DNA from: JBAXPV01 sp037132075
GTDB taxonomy: Bacteria > Bacteroidota > Bacteroidia > Bacteroidales > CAIXZF01
Length of the DNA stretch: 64,000 nt
Reading direction: 5' to 3'
Assembly (NCBI GenBank): GCA_037132075.1
Contig: JBAXPV010000010.1
Coordinates: 50,188-114,187, forward strand
Under the pieces are notes generated by a model that saw only the letters and a list, made by a program, of their open reading frames with translations, was not told the origin of the DNA and made no database searches. The position numbers and the translations under genes were made by a program. This document shows, piece after piece, positions 8,441 through 15,952 of this stretch (the first letter of the stretch is position 1; every line of letters starts with the position of its first letter).

Positions 8441-9667
8441 CTAGAGCGCTCCTTCATCATAAGCCTTCTCCCCGTGCAAATGCATATCAAGCCCGAGGAT
8501 TTCGGCCTCTTCGGTTACCCTGACTGGTGTAATATAATTGATCACAATCAGCATGACATAGGTAAACAGGAAAGCATAAAGTGAAGCAAGAACGACAGCA
8601 ATAACTTCTTTGTAGAAGAATGTAGCATTGCCGTACAGCCAGCCGTCTGCACCTGCAGGATTGATGGCTTTGGAGGCAAAGACACCCAGGAGGATGGTTC
8701 CAAGAAATCCACCGATTCCGTGAACACCCCAAACGTCAAGAGCATCATCCCATTTCAGCTTGTTTTTTAACATTACAGCAAGGTAACAAACGATTCCAGC
8801 AGCCGTCCCGATAATCGGTGCTGCCCAGATCGGAACAAAACCAGCACAAGGCGTTATTGTCGCCAATCCCGCAATAGATCCTGTAAGCAAACCGACAAAT
8901 TTTGGTTTCCGCTCCCGGCTCCATTCAATGATGACCCAGGCAATCGTTGCGAAAGAAGCAGCCACATCGGTGTTCAGGAATGCTATCGAAGTCACCTTGT
9001 CAACAGCAACTTCACTACCGGCATTGAAGCCATACCAACCGAACCATAAAAGTCCGCTACCAATTGCTACAAGGGGAATGCTGTTTGGCGTTGAATTTTT
9101 ATCAACCCGCGCACCAACATAAAAGACCGAAGCCAATGCGGCAAAACCGGCTGTGGCATGAACGACGATACCACCGGCAAAGTCAAGTACACCCCACTGG
9201 GCTAAAAGACCACCACCCCATACCATATGGACAAATGGATAATATACTAATATTTGCCAGACGGTTAAGAAAATAATGTATGATTTGAATGTCACACGAC
9301 CTGTAAAAGCACCGGTGATCAGGGCAGGGGTGATGATGGCAAACATCATCTGGTAAGCGATAAATACGATTTCCGGTATTTTTCCATTGGAATACATACT
9401 GTCCTGCGTAACGCCCATCAGGAATGCCTTGTCAAAATTGCCAAAGATCCCGCCAACGCCACCACTGAAGCATAATGAATAGCCAAACATAAACCACAAT
9501 ACAGTGGTCCATCCAAGGGAGAAAAAGCTTTGAATCATGATTCCAAGGATGTTTCTTTTCGTGGCGAGACCGCCATAAAAAAAGGCCAGACCTGGGGTCA
9601 TGAGCATGACCAGACTGGTCGCAAGGAGCATGAATCCAGTAGACCCGGGTTCGAGTAATGGTGTCAT
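8441..9667 (-). CDS. amt: Ammonium transporter
   Basis: 408 residues, an Amt/Rh inner-membrane ammonium channel with about 11 membrane helices. Recognisable segments are LVMLMTPGLAFFYGGL near the N-terminus, DFAGGIVVHATAGFAAL and LLWFGWYGFNAGSE in the middle, and ALDVWGVHGIGGFLGT, which carries a pore histidine. The C-terminal tail EEAEILGLDMHLHGEKAY is the typical cytosolic end that contacts GlnK-type PII proteins; no glnK gene is in the window. It lies 23 bp downstream of a porin-like gene on the same strand, probably in one transcript, and the pair suggests nitrogen uptake. Confidence 0.95.
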   Translation of the reverse strand: MTPLLEPGSTGFMLLATSLVMLMTPGLAFFYGGLATKRNILGIMIQSFFSLGWTTVLWFMFGYSLCFSGGVGGIFGNFDKAFLMGVTQDSMYSNGKIPEIVFIAYQMMFAIITPALITGAFTGRVTFKSYIIFLTVWQILVYYPFVHMVWGGGLLAQWGVLDFAGGIVVHATAGFAALASVFYVGARVDKNSTPNSIPLVAIGSGLLWFGWYGFNAGSEVAVDKVTSIAFLNTDVAASFATIAWVIIEWSRERKPKFVGLLTGSIAGLATITPCAGFVPIWAAPIIGTAAGIVCYLAVMLKNKLKWDDALDVWGVHGIGGFLGTILLGVFASKAINPAGADGWLYGNATFFYKEVIAVVLASLYAFLFTYVMLIVINYITPVRVTEEAEILGLDMHLHGEKAYDEGAL

Positions 9668-9690
9668 TTTAAGAAAATTTAAAGGTTAGT

Positions 9691-10440
9691 TTATATGGTT
9701 ATCCCTAATACTATGAAGGCTTTGGAGGCTTGCGGATTAAAAATGAGGCTGGCTTTTAACGGGAATTCTAATGTATCATTGAACTTTAATTTGCGAACTC
9801 CTGAAACTCCCAGGTTAATGACCCCGGCTGATTCCCCATATATACCCTTCCCAGTGGTAAATCCAATAAATGGATCAATCTGGGTTCCATTTACTTTGAA
9901 GGAATAGCCGAGTTCCATGTAGGTCGAATAATAATTTGTGTATGTGGTATCCTGAGTGATCGCATTAATGTTGTCAATCTTTTTATCAGCGCCATAAACC
10001 ATGGTGGCTGCAGTAATAGTCAAAGGGAAAGCCTCTGGTCCTTTATAATTCAAGCTTGTCTCTATATAATGACCTGTTGTTTCTTTTTTATAATCAAAGA
10101 ACTTAGTTTCATCTATTTGAGGAGTCCAGATATAGTCAGTCGCTGTAATTGTAAACCCTTTGATTGCATAGGAAGCAAATAGGTCTATTTCCCTAAATGT
10201 GCCTGTGAAGTTGCTTGAGGCCCAGGCTCCTACCGTGAAATTCCCGATCCCTAATGAAAATGCCGGTTGGATGTTCGGGCTTTGATCCACAGCCGTGCCT
10301 CTCCAGATATAGGTACTCACCAGGTCGGCGCTGATGTTGACCTTCACTTTACAAGAATCAGCCTGGGCAAATATATAAGCGGTATTAAAAAATAGTAAAA
10401 GGAATAAGATAATGCAGGAGCGTAGTGACAATTTTCTCAT
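9691..10440 (-). CDS. TorF-type putative outer-membrane porin
   Basis: 249 residues with a signal peptide (SCIILFLLLFFNTAYIFAQ). The mature part is a run of amphipathic strands starting KVNISADLVSTYIWRGTA, the STYIWRG hallmark of TorF-family putative porins, and ends with an aromatic-poor strand AFIVLGITI. The length and alternating pattern fit a 10- to 12-strand barrel. It precedes amt by 23 bp. Genes of this type often accompany Amt transporters, so a role in letting ammonium or another nitrogen source through the outer membrane is a reasonable but unproved inference. Confidence 0.75.
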   Translation of the reverse strand: MRKLSLRSCIILFLLLFFNTAYIFAQADSCKVKVNISADLVSTYIWRGTAVDQSPNIQPAFSLGIGNFTVGAWASSNFTGTFREIDLFASYAIKGFTITATDYIWTPQIDETKFFDYKKETTGHYIETSLNYKGPEAFPLTITAATMVYGADKKIDNINAITQDTTYTNYYSTYMELGYSFKVNGTQIDPFIGFTTGKGIYGESAGVINLGVSGVRKLKFNDTLEFPLKASLIFNPQASKAFIVLGITI

Positions 10441-10465
10441 AGCAGGATAAGTTTGTAAGAGAACT

Positions 10466-10482
10466 CAAAAGTATCAAAGCTA
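10466..10482 (-). promoter_or_regulatory. Two overlapping -7 boxes upstream of porin-amt
   Basis: On the minus strand TACTTTTG (10466-10473) and TAGCTTTG (10475-10482) both fit TAnnTTTG, 25-42 bases upstream of the porin start. They would drive the porin-amt transcript. Confidence 0.45.
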
Positions 10483-10547
10483 ATAAATTCCTACAATCCG
10501 TAAACAATGGAATTTTTCTACGTGAAACACTGAAATTTAATCGTATT

Positions 10548-10575
10548 GTAGAGACGTTGCATGCAACGTCTCTAC
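10548..10575. repeat. 28-bp perfect palindrome, possible terminator
   Basis: Half-site GTAGAGACGTTGCA followed directly by its exact complement. It lies 5 bases past the stop of the response-regulator gene and upstream of the porin promoter. The same GTAGAGACGTTGCA-type palindrome is known to me as a dispersed repeat in several bacterial phyla. As RNA it would form a 14-bp stem and could end the tatD-ansA-kinase-regulator transcript, but no U-tract follows. Confidence 0.7.
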
Positions 10576-10580
10576 TAACG

Positions 10581-11228
10581 TCAGATTTCCAGGAACCCTT
10601 CTCTGGCGAGATATTTTACCAATTCAATATTATTCTTTATCTCTAATTTCTGCATGATATGGTTTTTGTGCGACTCCACCGTTCTCACACTGATAAAGAG
10701 CTTGTCTGCAATTTCCTGGTTTTGTAAGCCCTGGGCCAGTAATTTGAGAATTTCAATTTCACGGGCAGTGATGTCTGGTTTATCCTTTGGCTCCTGGTTT
10801 TTCTTTCGGATCAGGCTTTTCAGTAAGGTTCTGGATACCTGTTCTCCCAGGTATTCTTCTCCCTTAGAAACAGCATGTATGGCTTCCATCATCTCTTTCC
10901 GCGTGGTATTTTTCGGGATATAGCCCCTGGCACCGGCTTTCAGGGCATTCAGCACGAATTCTTCCTGGTTATACATTGAAAGAATGATCACCCGAACTGA
11001 AGGAAAGTGTTCTGTAAGAAAAGCGGTGATCTCGATACCGGATTGTCCGGGTAAGGAGATATCCATAAGGATGATATCGGGCAATTTATTGACAATCAGG
11101 CTATTTAATTCATGAGCTTCTCCGGCTTCCCCTATCACAATGATTCTGTCTTCCCCATCCAGCAATGATTTGATGCCGTCCCTGACAAGTTGGTGATCAT
11201 CAACGATAATTATTTTTAGTTTATCCAT
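10581..11228 (-). CDS. NarL/FixJ-type response regulator
   Basis: 215 residues. The receiver domain (1-120) has the acidic pair in IIVDDHQLVRDG and the phospho-acceptor Asp in ILMDISLPGQSG. A LuxR-type helix-turn-helix follows (DITAREIEILKLLAQGLQNQ, SVRTVESHKNHIMQKL). Its start overlaps the kinase stop by 8 bases, so the two are translationally coupled partners. It is the last gene of the tatD-ansA-kinase-regulator run. Targets are unknown; the porin-amt unit lies just downstream and is one candidate. Confidence 0.93.
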   Translation of the reverse strand: MDKLKIIIVDDHQLVRDGIKSLLDGEDRIIVIGEAGEAHELNSLIVNKLPDIILMDISLPGQSGIEITAFLTEHFPSVRVIILSMYNQEEFVLNALKAGARGYIPKNTTRKEMMEAIHAVSKGEEYLGEQVSRTLLKSLIRKKNQEPKDKPDITAREIEILKLLAQGLQNQEIADKLFISVRTVESHKNHIMQKLEIKNNIELVKYLAREGFLEI

Positions 11229-13032
11229 TATCTTGCGTATTCAAAGGTATTTCAATTCCGATCCTGGTGCCTTTCCCTGGAAACGAGGAAATGTCAAGTT
11301 TTCCATGAATGAGGTTAATTCGTTCCCGAATATTGCTGAGGCCATTTCCTGTTCCGACCTGGCTATGGTGAAATCCCCGGCCGTTGTCTTCAATATTCAA
11401 AATAAAAACATTACCTGTGGTATAAATTTGAACAATAATTTTTGAAGCCCTTGCATGCTTGATGATATTGGTCATGGCTTCCTGAAGGATTCGGAAAAGG
11501 TAGTTTTGTGCCTTAGAGTCAATAGCCATGTTGTTGGCTTCTGCCTCAAAAATGAGATGGATACCGGCATTTCCCGTTGTGGATTCACAAAGGGTCCTGA
11601 TAGCAGTCAGCAAACCAAACTCTTTTAATACAGCAGGCATCAGGTCATTGGTGATCCTGCGTATCTCGTCGATTGTCTGATCGATGCCATGGCTTAGCTC
11701 ACTTATGGTTTTCCTAGTGTGTTCCGGATCTTCTGGTCGGATGCTTTCCATACGCAGTTTGACAGCGGCAAGGTGCTGGCCCAACCCGTCGTGTAATTCC
11801 CGCGACAGCCGCTGCCGTTCCTGTTCCTGTCCGTCTAATACTGCTGAGAGCCGTTCGGTCCGCTCACGGTTTAATTCCTGGCTTTTTATGTCGAGTTCAT
11901 TCACCATTTTATTAAAAGTCTCCGCCAACTCCAGGATCTCATCATGAGTTTCCGGTAGCTCCACCAGGCTAAGTTTCCCTTCAGAGATCTCCTGTGCCGC
12001 GTTCTTTAGCCTTACCAGGGGAAGTGTGATCCTGCGGGCGATAAAATAGGTCAGGACAAACATCATAAGCGCAATGAAAGCCGAAAGCAGCATCAGGTTA
12101 TTCTTCAGGTTAAAGATTGGCACCATAGCTTCGGGAAAGTCAAGCTCTACCATGATAACCCAGTTTAATCCCGCAACATGGATCTTGTCGTAAGAACCGA
12201 TTACTTTTACATGACGGTAATCTTCATAGATGCCGGTACCACTGCCTTGCTTAAAGGCATTGTCTACACCTTCAGTGAATATGGGTATTGCATGGAAATC
12301 TTTTGCTTCAAACCTTGATTGGGTCCGGAACAGGTGATCATGACCGACAAGATATGACTCTCCTGTCTGCCCCAGGCCCCGCGAAGCATCGCTTTCAAGC
12401 ATAAAACTTTCTAGTGGGTTTTTGGCGATTCCGGCAGAAAAAAATCCGCATATTTTACCGTTTTTATCACGAATCGCTGTACTGATCCAAAGGACAGGCT
12501 TCTCTAAACCGCTTTTTTCAGAGAAGTCCTGAATAATGCAAACCTCCTGGTCAAGTGACAATAAAGACTTTTCCGAAATAAAGATAGATTTATCGTCAAG
12601 ATCGATATTTTCAGGATTATCTTTACTTTTATTCCTGATTAAAAAAGATTTTCCCTGAAGGTTTCCAATCCTGAAACACCAATAGTGATTGGCTGACTGA
12701 AGAAAATGATAATAAAAGCTGGTCTGGGAAAATTTATTCAGTTCTCTGAGGGCTTCCTCTTTTTTTGGCTTTTCCAGGTATGAAAGCGCCAGGCCGACAT
12801 CTGTGGATTCTGCGACCAGGCTGACTTCGCGTTCACGATCAGTAAAGAAATTCTCAACCTGCGATTTTTTCAGTGTTCTTACCGAAGTAAGTTGATTATA
12901 AGTACGCTCCAGTAAGGCTTTTCGTGAAAGATAATAAGCCATGCCTCCCAGAGAGGCGATGGCAACGGCACTTACCAGGATGTAGCTCAGGATCAGCCGT
13001 TCACTGAGTGCGATGGTCCGTATGACTCTCAA
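11221..13032 (-). CDS. Sensor histidine kinase with extracytoplasmic Cache-like domain
   Basis: 603 residues. A membrane helix at about 10-30 is followed by a periplasmic double-Cache-like sensor (about 35-310; WFRIGNLQG-type and WVIMVELDFPEAM stretches), a second membrane helix (LMLLSAFIALMMFVLTYFIA), a HAMP domain and a coiled-coil. The HisKA_3 phospho-acceptor is in RLSRELHDGLGQHLAAVKL and the HATPase domain contains LQEAMTNIIKHARA and NIEDNGRGF. This is the NarX/DegS-like class that pairs with LuxR-type regulators. Its ATG overlaps the ansA stop by 4 bases, which suggests the ligand may be linked to amino-acid use; that is inference. Confidence 0.92.
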   Translation of the reverse strand: MRVIRTIALSERLILSYILVSAVAIASLGGMAYYLSRKALLERTYNQLTSVRTLKKSQVENFFTDREREVSLVAESTDVGLALSYLEKPKKEEALRELNKFSQTSFYYHFLQSANHYWCFRIGNLQGKSFLIRNKSKDNPENIDLDDKSIFISEKSLLSLDQEVCIIQDFSEKSGLEKPVLWISTAIRDKNGKICGFFSAGIAKNPLESFMLESDASRGLGQTGESYLVGHDHLFRTQSRFEAKDFHAIPIFTEGVDNAFKQGSGTGIYEDYRHVKVIGSYDKIHVAGLNWVIMVELDFPEAMVPIFNLKNNLMLLSAFIALMMFVLTYFIARRITLPLVRLKNAAQEISEGKLSLVELPETHDEILELAETFNKMVNELDIKSQELNRERTERLSAVLDGQEQERQRLSRELHDGLGQHLAAVKLRMESIRPEDPEHTRKTISELSHGIDQTIDEIRRITNDLMPAVLKEFGLLTAIRTLCESTTGNAGIHLIFEAEANNMAIDSKAQNYLFRILQEAMTNIIKHARASKIIVQIYTTGNVFILNIEDNGRGFHHSQVGTGNGLSNIRERINLIHGKLDISSFPGKGTRIGIEIPLNTQDNG

Positions 13033-14060
13033 ACCGTCATTTCTCCCCTAAGCGGGATTTGTACTTTTTTTCTTATCTCCCCGAGGCTGTGTCCTTGTCC
13101 GAAAAGGAACATGAGTTTTGCCAAAGCTGCTTCCGTGGTAATGTCAGTTCCGCCAATCACCCCGATCTCTTCAAGGATGACACTGGTCTCATATTTCCCC
13201 ATTTCTACGGAACCACCTTTGCATTGAGTAACGTTTAAAATAAGAATGCCAAGGGCCAGGGCTTCTTTCAGGCAATCAATGAACCATGGGGCTGTCGGGG
13301 CGTTTCCTGAGCCAAAGGTCTCGAGTATTAAGGCTTTCAGGCCTTCAGTCTTGAGTATTGCCCGAACAGCCTGGGGTGTGATCCCGGGAAATAACTTCAG
13401 TACAGCAATATTGGCATCGAGACTTTTATAGACTTTGAGTTTCTTGAAGTTAGGCTTCAATAATACATTGTTATTGTAGTTGATATAAACCCCGATTTCA
13501 GCCAGCAAGGGAAAATTACCGGAAACAAAAGCATTGAAATGCTCTGCATTAAACTTGCTGGCACGGTTGCCGCGATACAGTTTGTTTTCGAAACAGATAG
13601 CTACTTCAGGAACCAGGGGTGTGCCTTCATCATAAGCCGCGGCAATTTCAATGGCATTGATAAAATTCTCCCGGCCATCCGTGCGGATGATGCCCATTGG
13701 GAGCTGTGAACCGGTAAATATCACCGGTTTGTTGAGATTCTCCAGCATGAAACTCAGTATGGATGCGGAATAGGCCATGGTATCAGAACCATGTAAGATC
13801 ACAAAACCATCATAATCCTGGTATTTCTCTTCAATAACGGTAGCCAGCTTAATCCAGAATTCAGGACTGATGTTTGAAGAATCTAATAAGGGATCAAAGG
13901 AATGAATATCGATTTTGTAATTGAAATTCTTCAGGATCGGGATATGCTGGTACAGGTGGTCAAAATTAAATGGCTTGAGTACGCTGCTGCCCGGTTCGCG
14001 CATCATACCAATAGTTCCGCCAGTATAAATGACAAGGATTGAGGTTTGGTTGTGAGGCAT
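13029..14060 (-). CDS. ansA: Type I L-asparaginase
   Basis: 343 residues, cytoplasmic asparaginase that hydrolyses asparagine to aspartate and ammonia. Both catalytic threonine motifs are present: VIYTGGTIGMM near the N-terminus and VILHGSDTMAYSAS about residue 90. The absence of a signal peptide and the length fit the type I enzyme. It lies 5 bp after tatD and overlaps the kinase gene by 4 bp. Confidence 0.93.
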   Translation of the reverse strand: MPHNQTSILVIYTGGTIGMMREPGSSVLKPFNFDHLYQHIPILKNFNYKIDIHSFDPLLDSSNISPEFWIKLATVIEEKYQDYDGFVILHGSDTMAYSASILSFMLENLNKPVIFTGSQLPMGIIRTDGRENFINAIEIAAAYDEGTPLVPEVAICFENKLYRGNRASKFNAEHFNAFVSGNFPLLAEIGVYINYNNNVLLKPNFKKLKVYKSLDANIAVLKLFPGITPQAVRAILKTEGLKALILETFGSGNAPTAPWFIDCLKEALALGILILNVTQCKGGSVEMGKYETSVILEEIGVIGGTDITTEAALAKLMFLFGQGHSLGEIRKKVQIPLRGEMTV

Positions 14061-14065
14061 GATGA

Positions 14066-14842
14066 TTAAATTAATGGTAAATTGAAAAGGCGGACGGCAT
14101 TTTCAGAAGTAATTTTGGCCAGAGTTTCCACAGAAACACCTTTAATTTCAGCAAGTTTCTTTGCGACAAGAACGACATAGGCGCTTTCGTTACGGGCACC
14201 ACGATGGGGTGCGGGTGCAAGGAAGGGAGCGTCAGTTTCCAGTACGATATGCTGTAAGTCAATATCTGCAAGAACTTCAGCCAGGTTTGAATTCTTAAAA
14301 GTAAGTACACCACCAATTCCAAGAAGAAAGCCGAGTTGAATCACCCTTTCAGCCTGGATTTTGTCGCCCCCAAAACAATGAAACACACCACGAAGCATAG
14401 GATCAGCAATTGACTCCAGAATATCCAGCGTAACATCCATAGAATTTCGGGTATGGATTACCATGGGGAGATCATAGTCCATTGCTAGGGCTGTCTGGCG
14501 TAGGAGACATAACTCCTGCTGGCTGGCAAAGGTCTTGTCCCAGTAAAGGTCAATTCCGACTTCCCCGATGGCACAATATTTTCTCTGACTGAGGTTCTTT
14601 TCAACCCAGGCAAGTTCTTTTTCATAATCTTCTTTCACGCTGGTAGGATGCAGGCCCATCATGGGGAAGATATTGGCGGGATATTGATCACTGAGTTGAT
14701 GTAAGACATCTGTAGTTTCACTGTCGATATGCGGAAGTAACATATATTTTACACCGGCTTCCAGGGCTCTTTTGACCATGGCATCCCTGTCATCATTGAA
14801 GGCATCCAGGTATAAATGGGTATGGGTATCGGTAAGGATCAT
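14066..14842 (-). CDS. tatD: TatD family metal-dependent hydrolase
   Basis: The family N-terminus is MILTDTHTHLYLD, so the ATG at 14842 is the start (258 residues). The longer frame reaching 15013 would run into the oppositely oriented glycosyltransferase and adds no conserved sequence. Metal ligands are visible in THTHLYLD, AIGEVGIDLYW, MVIHTRNSMD, GVFHCFGG and VLETDAPFLAP. TatD enzymes are Mg2+-dependent DNases linked to DNA repair and proofreading. It heads a four-gene run with ansA, a kinase and a regulator, and is separated by 48 bp from the divergent glycosyltransferase. Confidence 0.93.
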   Translation of the reverse strand: MILTDTHTHLYLDAFNDDRDAMVKRALEAGVKYMLLPHIDSETTDVLHQLSDQYPANIFPMMGLHPTSVKEDYEKELAWVEKNLSQRKYCAIGEVGIDLYWDKTFASQQELCLLRQTALAMDYDLPMVIHTRNSMDVTLDILESIADPMLRGVFHCFGGDKIQAERVIQLGFLLGIGGVLTFKNSNLAEVLADIDLQHIVLETDAPFLAPAPHRGARNESAYVVLVAKKLAEIKGVSVETLAKITSENAVRLFNLPLI

Positions 14843-14890
14843 TCGGTTATTGCGGAAAAACCACAAAAGTAGATACATTTGCTGATTACT

Positions 14891-15892
14891 ATGAAAAAGA
14901 TTCTCATCATACGTTTCAGTTCGATCGGGGATATCATCCTGACCAGCCCTGTGGTTCGCTGTTTGAAGCAGCAACTGCCAGGTGTTGAAATCCACTTTGT
15001 TACGAAAAGGCAATTTGCAGGGATACTCGAACCCAATCCATATATTGACAAAGTATATTCTTTCAAAAAAGAGGTGGATGAAGTAATTCCTGAGTTAAAA
15101 AAGGAAAAATACGATGTCATCCTTGATCTTCACAAAAACCTGCGTTCCTGGAGGGTTTTGATGGCTTTGCGCCGACCCTTTCATTCATTTTCCAAACTAA
15201 ATTTCAGGAAATATTTGTTGACGAAATTCAAGATCCACAGCATGCCGGATATTCATATCGTCGACCGCTATTTCAGTGTCGCCAATAAAATTGGGGTTGT
15301 CAATGATGGCAAAGGACTGGATTATTTCATCAATCCAGAAGATGGATATCCGATTTCAAATCTCCCAGAAACACACAGAAATGGCTATGTCGCCCTCGTC
15401 ATTGGAGCCAAACACGCCACCAAGCAGCTCCCCGCTGAAAAACTCATCGAAATCTGCCAAAAGATCACCAAACCCCTTATCCTCCTTGGTGGTCCGGAAG
15501 ATATTCCCCTGGCAAAATCAATTACCACCCACCTCACGTCTAACGACCTAACGACTAAGCTTTTTCTTAACCTTGTTGGGATGCTAACTCTTGCACAGTC
15601 AGCATCCGTAATCCAACAAGCAAACTGTGTCATCACCCACGACACCGGCCTCATGCACATCGCAGCCGCTTTCAAAAAGCCGATTCTCTCCATCTGGGGG
15701 AATACCGTTCCTGAATTCGGGATGCATCCTTATTTCCCGAAAGGAATGGAGAATGGATCAAAAATGATGGAAGTTAAAGATCTTAGCTGCCGACCATGTT
15801 CAAAGTTGGGCTACCAGGCATGCCCCAAGGGTCATTTTAGGTGTATGATGGAGCAGGACACAACGATAATTAGCTCTTGGGCGAATCAGTAA
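14891..15892 (+). CDS. Glycosyltransferase family 9 (heptosyltransferase-like)
   Basis: ATG at 14891 gives MKKILIIRFSSIGDIILTSP, the usual GT9 N-terminus; the TTG at 14879 is less likely. 333 residues. The C-terminal half carries VALVIGAKHATKQLPAEKL, LILLGGPEDIPLA and CVITHDTGLMHIAAAFKKP, the donor-binding signature of ADP-heptose:LPS heptosyltransferases. It probably works at the inner membrane in lipopolysaccharide core building. Residues encoded at 15536-15558 (TSNDLTT) come from DNA words that otherwise belong to an intergenic repeat. Confidence 0.9.
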   Translation: MKKILIIRFSSIGDIILTSPVVRCLKQQLPGVEIHFVTKRQFAGILEPNPYIDKVYSFKKEVDEVIPELKKEKYDVILDLHKNLRSWRVLMALRRPFHSFSKLNFRKYLLTKFKIHSMPDIHIVDRYFSVANKIGVVNDGKGLDYFINPEDGYPISNLPETHRNGYVALVIGAKHATKQLPAEKLIEICQKITKPLILLGGPEDIPLAKSITTHLTSNDLTTKLFLNLVGMLTLAQSASVIQQANCVITHDTGLMHIAAAFKKPILSIWGNTVPEFGMHPYFPKGMENGSKMMEVKDLSCRPCSKLGYQACPKGHFRCMMEQDTTIISSWANQ

Positions 15893-15893
15893 A

Positions 15894-15926
15894 TTGTAAT
15901 AGAGGGTTCAAATTTTATTATATTTG
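15894..15926 (+). promoter_or_regulatory. Promoter for the T9SS propeller gene
   Basis: TATATTTG at 15919-15926 matches the -7 box TAnnTTTG, and TTG at 15894-15896 lies 22 bases upstream as a possible -33 element. The start codon follows 27 bases downstream. Confidence 0.5.
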
Positions 15927-15952
15927 TAAGATCTTCATGCATTATTCATCAA

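Noticed and set aside
14843..15013. Longer TatD start at 15013
   Set aside because: The extra 57 residues have no family match and would overlap the divergent glycosyltransferase; the conserved start is at 14842.
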